This document shows positions 1 through 5,267 of a stretch of 6,508 bases of DNA, piece after piece. A model generated the notes under the pieces. The model ran no database searches, was not told where the DNA came from, and saw only the letters and a list, made by a program, of their open reading frames with translations. The DNA comes from an uncultured Bacillota bacterium. Lineage in GTDB: Bacteria > Bacillota > Clostridia > Christensenellales > UBA1242. The stretch covers positions 1-6,508 of the forward strand of contig CALBYO010000104.1 in the NCBI GenBank assembly GCA_937889705.1, given 5' to 3'. Positions within the stretch are counted from its first letter, which is position 1. Each line of letters starts with the position of its first letter. A program made the translations under genes and the position numbers.

Positions 1-1263
1 TAACCATTGATAATCTTGATTTGCTAAATATTCTAGCAAATTGACAACTATCCAATTATTATCATTATAAGTAATTGATTTTGATATGGAATTTAGTGAT
101 ACTGTCGCTCCTCCTCCAAACAAATCATAAAACTTATTTATTTCTTTCGGCATATTTTTCATTAAAAAATCTATTATATCAAATTTACCACCAATATAGT
201 TAAGCGGTGAAATATATTTTGGAGTTGTTGTTTTTTCAATTATAAATAGCCATTCAAAGTGTTCTTTATCTTTTAAATTTTCTCTTATTTCTCGTTTAAC
301 AGCTCTCGTATTTTTATATTTTACAAAATTAATTTTCTTTAATTTGTAACTACCATCTTTTGCATATCTTTTAAGAACTTTTTCTATAAATTCCTTACTC
401 ATAAGCCCAGCATCGCTATAACTAACAACAATGTATTTAAAATTAGCTTTTTTTATTAATTGCTCAAACGAATATTCAACAATTCCTTTTTTGCACCAAT
501 TTGATATTTGATTACCATTATCTCTGTGAGCACCTACGCCATGAATGGTAGGTCTATCGTTTTTTGCTATCGTTTCTAAAACATGGTATTGAGAAATATA
601 TTGTGTTGTTGTATATGGTGGGTCAAGATATAATACATCACCTTTAATTTGTTCAATAAGTTTAATCGCATCTTCTTGATAAAAATCTTTTTTATAATCA
701 TTATTAGATTCATTCTCTAATTTTAAAAAAAACATTTTCTTTACAGCTCTTGGATCCCATATGTGCAAGTATGCAGAATAAACACCTGCAACATTTGAGA
801 CCTTACTTACACTTTCAATAAGACACCCTATCAAATAGTCTTTTTCATCATTAGTTATTTTATTTTCAACAAACCATTCATCAATAGTATCTCTTATATA
901 ATCAATAAATTTAGCATTTTCATCTGAAAAATATTGTCGACCGGAAATGGTTGGTGCAAAATTATTATAACAAAAACCTTTTGTATAAGAAGAACAATCT
1001 ACACTATTAAAAAACTCAAACGGATCGAATCCTAATTTTTCAAAAAAACATTTTGTATTTAAGATTTTTGCTTTGCTTACACAAAAACAAGCATACATAT
1101 TATCGTTTATTATCAAATTGCATTGATTTTTAAATGAATCTGCTACAGTACCCGTACCAGAAAATAAATCGCAAAAAACACTATCTTTAGTCAACTTAAT
1201 GTTTGAGTTAATAATATCATGTATTTCATCTATTAGTTTTGCTTTACTGCCAATATATCTCAT
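1..1263 (-). CDS. Tandem-domain DNA adenine-N6 methyltransferase, M.FokI-like (3' end outside window)
   Basis: This gene probably transfers methyl groups from S-adenosylmethionine to adenine in DNA. I read 421 residues without a stop, from ATG at 1263 (AAGGAAG ribosome site at 1268-1274) to the window edge, so the C-terminus is missing. The first D12-class module shows motif X (RYIGSK, residues 2-7), the SAM-binding motif I (DLFSGTG, 32-38) and the catalytic DPPY (214-217). The roughly 180 residues between motifs I and IV fit alpha-class enzymes. A second module starts at about residue 353 with NYIGGKF (355-361) and DLFGGGAT (380-387). Two fused D12 modules are known from M.FokI and M.StsI, where each methylates one strand of an asymmetric type IIS site. 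By inference this enzyme does the same, but its target is unknown. It runs in the same direction as the phage-like operon, separated from it by a 399-bp structured gap, and appears to have its own promoter. It could be phage cargo or host restriction-modification. Confidence 0.9.
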   Translation of the reverse strand, partial: MRYIGSKAKLIDEIHDIINSNIKLTKDSVFCDLFSGTGTVADSFKNQCNLIINDNMYACFCVSKAKILNTKCFFEKLGFDPFEFFNSVDCSSYTKGFCYNNFAPTISGRQYFSDENAKFIDYIRDTIDEWFVENKITNDEKDYLIGCLIESVSKVSNVAGVYSAYLHIWDPRAVKKMFFLKLENESNNDYKKDFYQEDAIKLIEQIKGDVLYLDPPYTTTQYISQYHVLETIAKNDRPTIHGVGAHRDNGNQISNWCKKGIVEYSFEQLIKKANFKYIVVSYSDAGLMSKEFIEKVLKRYAKDGSYKLKKINFVKYKNTRAVKREIRENLKDKEHFEWLFIIEKTTTPKYISPLNYIGGKFDIIDFLMKNMPKEINKFYDLFGGGATVSLNSISKSITYNDNNWIVVNLLEYLANQDYQWL

Positions 1264-1303
1264 ATTTCTTCCTTAATTAGTTGTAGAATAATTTTATAAA
1301 AAG

Positions 1304-1312
1304 ATTATAACA
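1304..1312 (-). promoter_or_regulatory. Extended -10 promoter element for the methyltransferase gene
   Basis: The minus strand reads TGTTATAAT here, a perfect extended -10 box (TGN-TATAAT), about 40 bases upstream of the methyltransferase ATG. The -35 position holds only a weak match (TAACAA), which extended -10 promoters tolerate. This is predicted from sequence alone, and AT-rich DNA gives many such matches. Confidence 0.45.
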
Positions 1313-1336
1313 TAAATTTCTCAGATTTGTTATGTT
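1309..1336. repeat. 7-bp inverted repeat overlapping the methyltransferase promoter
   Basis: AACATAA (1309-1315) and TTATGTT (1330-1336) are perfect inverted arms separated by 14 bases. They cover the upstream part of the -10 box and the -35 spacer. That placement would suit a repressor operator, as is common for regulated restriction-modification genes. No matching regulator is visible in the window. Confidence 0.35.
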
Positions 1337-1442
1337 TTTTGATAATTTCTTAATATAAATTATTATAATACTATATAAGGGACAAAAAAAGGACATCAAA
1401 CAAAATAATAGGTGGTCTTTTAAAGTATTAAATTTTATTAAA

Positions 1443-1467
1443 CAAATTGATTAATTTTCCCAATTTG
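1443..1467. repeat. 7-bp inverted repeat beside the cruciform
   Basis: CAAATTG (1443-1449) and CAATTTG (1461-1467) form perfect inverted arms around an 11-base AT-rich loop. The repeat ends six bases before the large cruciform begins. It could be a protein-binding site or a minor hairpin in single-stranded phage DNA. AT-rich repeats of this size also arise by chance. Confidence 0.35.
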
Positions 1468-1472
1468 CAACC

Positions 1473-1534
1473 CTGGCGTGTGCTTGTCTTGATACAAGTG
1501 CGAGCATAAATGCTCGCAGACAAGCACACGCCAG
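1473..1534. other. Large cruciform with bulged CTTGATA; candidate rolling-circle origin or packaging hairpin
   Basis: The arms CTGGCGTGTGCTTGTCT (1473-1489) and 1518-1534 are perfectly complementary over 17 bp. Stacked directly on them is an inner 8-bp stem, GCGAGCAT (1500-1507) with ATGCTCGC (1510-1517), closing a two-base loop. The only asymmetry is a ten-base bulge on the plus strand, TGATACAAGT (1490-1499). The junction reads TCTTGATAC (1488-1495), containing CTTGATA. The known nick sites of phiX174 gpA and pC194-type Rep proteins contain CTTG^ATA, which would put a cut between 1491 and 1492. The Rep encoded here carries the matching double-tyrosine motif. It is GC-rich compared with its surroundings. 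No U-tract follows on either strand, which argues against an ordinary terminator. The nick assignment is inference. Confidence 0.55.
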
Positions 1535-1585
1535 AAAAGAAATAAAACAAACTTGCAAACAAAACAAAGTAGTTTGAATAAAACT

Positions 1586-1656
1586 AAACGGCAACAAATG
1601 TGGGCTTCAACGCGCAGGCTTTCCGTTTAAGCCTCACATTTTATTCGTTGCCGTTT
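1586..1656. other. Long interrupted stem-loop after the HEPN gene; candidate packaging signal, second origin or terminator
   Basis: Three stacked helices can form: AAACGGCAAC (1586-1595) with 1647-1656, AAATGTG (1596-1602) with 1635-1641, and GGCTT (1603-1607) with 1629-1633. They are broken only by bulges at 1642-1646 and 1634. The 21-base apical region can add a 4-bp AACG/CGTT helix. A competing hairpin, AGGCTT (1616-1621) with AAGCCT (1629-1634), shares the same right arm. The structure begins six bases beyond the HEPN stop codon. On the minus strand it is followed by the moderately U-rich AGTTTTATTC, so it could end the operon transcript. Its length and branching also resemble filamentous-phage packaging hairpins. 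Confidence 0.5.
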
Positions 1657-1662
1657 GTGTTT

Positions 1663-2151
1663 TTAATCAATAGAATTCATTTCTTCTTTTTGCCTATTAA
1701 ATATCTCATTTAACTCTTCATTAACTGAATACATTAAACTAATTATATCTTCTAATTCTTTAAAAAAAATTGCAGGATTTTTTTCTAATTGTTTTTCTTT
1801 TAAATCATCTCTAAATAAATGATGTGTTACATAATTTCTTTTCTTCAACACATCTTCCAACAATCCTATAGCTTCTACTGTAAAATAATTAACTTCTTTT
1901 ACTTTACTAATAATACATCCTAATGATTTATTTTCTAAAAACTTGCCAATTTTATTCGCTTTGTCTACTAATTCATTATATTCAAAAACGAACATACTGT
2001 CTCGGCTCTCAAACTCTTTTAATATTTCATTTAATGCTAAAATGTTATATAAAGTGTATTCTATCATTTGAGACAAATTTACAATAAAACCCACTTGTCT
2101 CCATACCTGTTTTAATTGTTTTGTGACTTTTTTTGATAAATTCTTCTTCAT
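1663..2151 (-). CDS. Small HEPN-like protein, candidate RNase
   Basis: This is a 162-residue, mostly helical, charged protein with no signal peptide or membrane segment. Its ATG at 2151 is preceded by the ribosome site AAGGGAG (plus strand 2159-2165). Residues 105-111 read RNYVTHH, which fits the HEPN nuclease motif R-polar-x3-H (R105, N106, H110). The motif lies after long helices rich in Leu and Lys, as in minimal HEPN folds. Proteins with this motif include RNase toxins and abortive-infection effectors, but many are uncharacterised. The gene follows rep by 53 bp in the same direction and is the last gene of the run, ahead of the structured gap. By inference it is accessory cargo, for example anti-superinfection or host-modifying. 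No partner antitoxin such as an MNT nucleotidyltransferase is adjacent. HEPN membership rests on the motif and helical character only. Confidence 0.7.
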   Translation of the reverse strand: MKKNLSKKVTKQLKQVWRQVGFIVNLSQMIEYTLYNILALNEILKEFESRDSMFVFEYNELVDKANKIGKFLENKSLGCIISKVKEVNYFTVEAIGLLEDVLKKRNYVTHHLFRDDLKEKQLEKNPAIFFKELEDIISLMYSVNEELNEIFNRQKEEMNSID

Positions 2152-2204
2152 AGATAATCTCCCTTAAAAAACATTGTACCAAATTGTAGAAATATTGACA
2201 ACAA

Positions 2205-3248
2205 TCAATTCGATTTTCTCATTTTGCTTATTGTTTCGGGGCTAACTTTTCCCATAAGTTCACCTTCATCTAGGCACATAAAGTCATCAAATAAGAGTAA
2301 TTTCTTATCTTCTTGACCTATGGTGCAAACAATATCGTTATCCAAAATATCAGAAATAAAGTATTGTGGCAAGCCTTTGCTATACACAATTTTTTCACCA
2401 GTCTTTTCAATGTATTTCATTAGATACGCAAGTGCATTTCCAAGTCTGCGTTCTTGCTCATCAATTTCTTTGAAATCACTACGACCAAATCTTTCATTAA
2501 AGTAAGATGATTGAATGCTGGTTTGCATTTTGTGGGAAGTTGTATCGTAATCTTTAACAATATTTAATGTTCCTGGCATTGAATTATCTGGTATGTTAAA
2601 TAGCCCATGAAAGTGAAGTCTATTTGTCTTTGGTGCTCGTTCCCAAACACCCATATACTTCCAATTTCTTCTATGACTCATCATCTTAAAACAACCTTGT
2701 AATTTCTTCTTAAAACTTTCTTCTGTGTGCAGTTTGTCATCATAAGTAAAGGTGCAAAAATAGTTGAAATTGGCAAGGTTTGCCTTTCTACACATTCTAA
2801 CTCTACGACATATTAAATTGCGTTGTTTTCGTTCAAAATTTACATTCACAAAATCTTCACAATTTATCTCCTTTTTAAAGTATGGTAACATCTCATTGAT
2901 TATTAATTTTTTGCATTCATTTTTGCGTAAATCAATATACTTTTGATAGAGTTCATTAAACAGTTCTTTGCGTGTTAATTTACGCACCAAGTTTGGTTTT
3001 TCTTCCACTAAATTTGGTTGTAAATCTTCGCAATTGTCTTCAGTGGTTTTTGTTTTATTATTTGATTGGTCATCATTAAAAACAGAAGGCACATTTGAAG
3101 TGTCTTCATTTGTGCCAACATCTGTTTTATCTTCAATAGTTATTAGTTCCTCAGGTGGACTATAACGCTTTTTGGTCGGTCTTGTCGTGTGAGGAATTGC
3201 TATATAATGACTACCATCAAAATATACTTTTGTTTCAGCGAACGCCAT
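2205..3248 (-). CDS. HUH rolling-circle replication initiation protein (filamentous-phage/plasmid type)
   Basis: Rep proteins of this class nick one strand at the origin, stay bound through a tyrosine, and start rolling-circle replication. The 347-residue protein shows motif 1 FCTFTYDD (164-171), the metal-binding HUH motif RLHFHGLF (210-217; H212 and H214), and motif 3 AYLMKYIEK with Y275, K278, Y279 and K282. Two tyrosines spaced YxxxY, each followed by lysine, match the phiX174 gpA arrangement. Residues 1-95 are an extension: an aromatic segment (VYFDGSHY, 8-15), then an acidic, Asn/Thr-rich probable linker (31-90). The ATG at 3248 has the excellent ribosome site AAAGGAGGT (3255-3263). The gene ends in TGA. 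It is preceded by a 45-bp gap with two palindromes and lies three genes downstream of the membrane protein, with Zot and a basic protein between. No helicase domain is present, so a host helicase is presumably used. Confidence 0.92.
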   Translation of the reverse strand: MAFAETKVYFDGSHYIAIPHTTRPTKKRYSPPEELITIEDKTDVGTNEDTSNVPSVFNDDQSNNKTKTTEDNCEDLQPNLVEEKPNLVRKLTRKELFNELYQKYIDLRKNECKKLIINEMLPYFKKEINCEDFVNVNFERKQRNLICRRVRMCRKANLANFNYFCTFTYDDKLHTEESFKKKLQGCFKMMSHRRNWKYMGVWERAPKTNRLHFHGLFNIPDNSMPGTLNIVKDYDTTSHKMQTSIQSSYFNERFGRSDFKEIDEQERRLGNALAYLMKYIEKTGEKIVYSKGLPQYFISDILDNDIVCTIGQEDKKLLLFDDFMCLDEGELMGKVSPETISKMRKSN

Positions 3249-3293
3249 AACTATACCTCCTTTTTGGCGCCAACTAAATACAATAAACTATTG
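3249..3293 (-). promoter_or_regulatory. rep leader with two palindromes and a strong ribosome site
   Basis: This short gap holds ACAATAAACTATTGT (3280-3294), a 6-bp perfect inverted repeat around AAC that overlaps the stop codon of the preceding gene. It also holds the exact palindrome TTGGCGCCAA (3264-3273), which abuts the ribosome site AAAGGAGGT (3255-3263). A protein bound to either palindrome would be well placed to control rep, and control of Rep level is typical of rolling-circle replicons. No clear -10/-35 pair is seen, so rep is probably read through from upstream. Confidence 0.45.
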
Positions 3294-3602
3294 TTATTTG
3301 TCAGCATGATTTTTATCACTGACTTTGTTTTTATTAGTTTTTTGCTGATTTTTTAAGGTTTTTTCGTTATTTTTCTTAATTTTTTGAGTAATTTTCAACT
3401 TTTTTCTAAATTCTCTTTGGAATTTTCTATCTTCTCGGTCTATTCTTCTAAACGCTTTCTTCATATTTTTAAATATATATCTGCTTATCTTTTTATTATA
3501 TTTTTCAGGAACAAAGTCAGTGGTGTCAAGTGTATGACTAAAAGTGTCATAATACTTGTCTAAGGTTTCATTTATTAGTTTGTTTTTATTAAAATTAATC
3601 AC
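3294..3602 (-). CDS. Small, highly basic protein, candidate nucleic-acid-binding factor
   Basis: I do not recognise the family. The 102-residue product has about 30 Lys/Arg against 13 Asp/Glu, a net charge near +17. Positive charge dominates from residue 37 on. The start of that part is helix-like, with KKAFRRIDREDRKFQREF around residues 48-65, and the tail is rich in Lys, Asn and Gln and probably disordered. The start is GTG at 3602, supported by the ribosome site AAGGAG (plus strand 3611-3616) eight bases upstream. The gene overlaps the end of the Zot gene by 8 bases and sits just before rep. In Ff phages a small single-stranded-DNA-binding protein (pV) is encoded next to the replication gene, so an analogous role is a reasonable guess. 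The sequence does not resemble pV, so the function is inference from charge and position only. Confidence 0.75.
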   Translation of the reverse strand: MINFNKNKLINETLDKYYDTFSHTLDTTDFVPEKYNKKISRYIFKNMKKAFRRIDREDRKFQREFRKKLKITQKIKKNNEKTLKNQQKTNKNKVSDKNHADK

Positions 3603-4428
3603 TTTCTTTTCTCCTTTTTATTGTTTTTGATTGATAAAAATTTTCTGGTAATTCATCATCGTTTTCTTTTAAATATTTAATATATCCTTCTAAACTTTCT
3701 TCCATTATTGAACTTTCGTTAATATCAAAATCTTCATCAAAATGTCCCGCATAAAACTTAGGTTTACAACTTTGACTTGAATACAATTTAAACACATTAT
3801 AATTTGCTACAACTGTTTCTTCTTTGTAGCAAGATTTGTCCTTTTTACCTGATGCCATATATCTATCAAAAAGAGAAGAATTTTCTATGTTTCGTATAGT
3901 CCATTTTAGTTTTTTAACTTTACCATATTCGTCATAGTAAATTTTCAATTTGATTATTTCTATAAAACTTGCCAGCTCTCTAATATTGACATCAATAAGC
4001 ATTGGTCGTTGTGTGTCTAAAAATATATCTAAATTATCGTGTCCATGCTGTTCGTACCATCTAGATTGCCACTCTGGGAAATACATACTCATTCTTGAAT
4101 TAAGATATTTTTGTGCTTCAGTTATTCCAATTACTTCATAAGGAAAATTGAAATGTGTTTTGACAAAGGGATTATCAAAACCAAGTCTATAAGGGTTAAT
4201 TCTGCGATTAAATCGTGGAGAATAACCATATTTTCTAAAACAAATATCATAATTAGATGACACACAATGCTTTGGTAAAGAAAGTTTAAAACCATTTGCG
4301 TTCTTTTTGTTTATCTCATCACGCATAGATTTGTTTCTTTCTCTATCAAAAGCATATTCATTTAACTTGTGTGTCATAAAGCAAGTTTTCCCGGTTCTAG
4401 GTGGTGCAAATATAATGTAAATTGCCAC
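3595..4428 (-). CDS. zot: Zot/pI-like filamentous-phage assembly ATPase
   Basis: Zot/pI proteins are inner-membrane ATPases that power extrusion of filamentous phage. The 277-residue protein begins with a P-loop, FAPPRTGKT (residues 7-15), an imperfect Walker A in which the usual first glycine is alanine. A Walker-B-like VIGITEAQ follows (99-106), then FLDTQRPMLIDVNIREL (136-152), typical of the Zot sensor region. The C-terminal third (about 180-277) is polar and charged, with no evident transmembrane helix. This is unusual, because pI and Zot normally have one after the ATPase domain. The start is GTG at 4428, overlapping the TAG stop of the upstream gene by one base (TAGTG). No good ribosome site precedes it, so translational coupling is likely. 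An HerA/FtsK-type ATPase is the main alternative, but the Zot-like motif order and the neighbours favour Zot. Confidence 0.85.
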   Translation of the reverse strand: MAIYIIFAPPRTGKTCFMTHKLNEYAFDRERNKSMRDEINKKNANGFKLSLPKHCVSSNYDICFRKYGYSPRFNRRINPYRLGFDNPFVKTHFNFPYEVIGITEAQKYLNSRMSMYFPEWQSRWYEQHGHDNLDIFLDTQRPMLIDVNIRELASFIEIIKLKIYYDEYGKVKKLKWTIRNIENSSLFDRYMASGKKDKSCYKEETVVANYNVFKLYSSQSCKPKFYAGHFDEDFDINESSIMEESLEGYIKYLKENDDELPENFYQSKTIKRRKESD

Positions 4429-5255
4429 TAATTGCTCGTAATTGTTATTTTACAAGTAAAATCAGTTATTTGATTATCAGCATTGACACTATATTCAAAC
4501 TTTACGCTATAACTATATATATTTTCGTTATTTAAATTTGTAGATAATTCTGCAATATCTATTTGATTACCATTAAGCAAAATCTTTGCACTTAAATTTG
4601 TGTTTGATGTAAAAGAATAAGTGCCATCGTGAATTATATCCATACCAAAAGTTTTATTTTGTAGCCCTATCTCATAAAAATCATATACATATAAAGATGT
4701 TTCATAAGAAGAATTTGCTGACTTTGGTAAAATATCTTTTATAACTTTTTCTTCTTCATTCACAAAGTTTAATAAGTCTTGACTTGAACAGTTAGTCGCT
4801 GCAATTTTAGTGTCTAAAATTCCTGTATGATAAACATAGTTTCCAGCATCATCAAAAATTGCATAAGATATATTGTTATAAGTATATTTAAAAGTTAAAG
4901 TTGCATCATTTAGATTTTTATAAACATTGTTTAATTTATTAGTAAGTTCTACAATTTGCTTATTTAGGTCATTGATTTTTTCTTCACAACTTTTAATAGT
5001 CTTTGCTTGCACTTCGTTTGTTTTATCTAGCAATGCAATTTGATTTATTAAAAATTGTTTTTCATTATTTAGTTCATTTATTTCGTCTAAATATCCCATT
5101 ACTTGCTCAGTTGCTTGTTTTTCAGAAACAACATCTAAAATATCATAGACTTTATTTCTAAAGGAAGTTGTTGTCATTCCAATACAAAATGAGATAAATA
5201 GAATAATTATAAGCGAACCGATTATAGCCAAAGAATTTTTAATCCAATCAGTCAT
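4428..5255 (-). CDS. Membrane-anchored coiled-coil protein, candidate phage structural or assembly partner
   Basis: I do not recognise the family. The 275-residue protein has one hydrophobic helix at about residues 7-27 (from NSLAIIGSLIIILF onward) that could be a signal anchor. A heptad-like coiled coil follows (about 45-118, Leu/Ile/Asn/Lys-rich), then a C-terminal domain (about 119-275) with alternating patterns suggesting beta strands and cysteines at 156 and 268. There is no cleavage-site motif or lipobox. ATG at 5255 has the strong ribosome site AGGAGG (plus strand 5261-5266), which touches the stop codon of the LRR gene. The 3' end overlaps the Zot start by one base. Position directly before Zot matches where filamentous phages encode minor virion proteins (pIII/pVI). 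It could therefore be a virion tip protein or the membrane partner of the apparently soluble Zot. Both roles are inference. Confidence 0.8.
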   Translation of the reverse strand: MTDWIKNSLAIIGSLIIILFISFCIGMTTTSFRNKVYDILDVVSEKQATEQVMGYLDEINELNNEKQFLINQIALLDKTNEVQAKTIKSCEEKINDLNKQIVELTNKLNNVYKNLNDATLTFKYTYNNISYAIFDDAGNYVYHTGILDTKIAATNCSSQDLLNFVNEEEKVIKDILPKSANSSYETSLYVYDFYEIGLQNKTFGMDIIHDGTYSFTSNTNLSAKILLNGNQIDIAELSTNLNNENIYSYSVKFEYSVNADNQITDFTCKITITSN

Positions 5256-5267
5256 AATTACCTCCTT

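Larger units (their letters stand above)
1264..1662. other. Structured non-coding region; candidate phage intergenic region (origin/packaging)
   Basis: This 399-bp stretch has no credible open frame on either strand. It holds the methyltransferase promoter region (about 1264-1345), AT-rich filler, an inverted repeat (1443-1467), a large cruciform (1473-1534) and a long interrupted stem-loop (1586-1656). It is the only sizeable gap in the window and abuts the rep/HEPN end of the phage-like operon. In filamentous phages such as Ff, the single main intergenic region carries the replication origins and packaging hairpin, so the same role is inferred here. No tRNA, CRISPR repeat or convincing dif site was found in it. 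Confidence 0.5.

Noticed and set aside
1339..1369. Plus-strand promoter (TTGATA ... TATAAT)
   Set aside because: The spacer is 19 bases and no plus-strand gene follows, so it is likely a chance match in AT-rich sequence.
1345..1372. dif/XerCD-like integration site in the AT-rich stretch
   Set aside because: By eye it matches the Bacillus dif consensus at roughly 17 of 28 positions, mostly A/T, and the XerD arm (TTATGTAAACT) is not preserved. This is not above background in such AT-rich DNA.
1473..1534. Ordinary Rho-independent terminator
   Set aside because: The stem is much longer than usual, has an asymmetric ten-base bulge, and is not followed by a U-tract on either strand.
2320..3165. 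Short plus-strand open frames inside rep (2320-2505, 2764-2946, 2968-3165) and inside the Zot gene (3950-4141)
   Set aside because: They lie antisense to well-supported genes, show no recognisable protein features, and are expected by chance.
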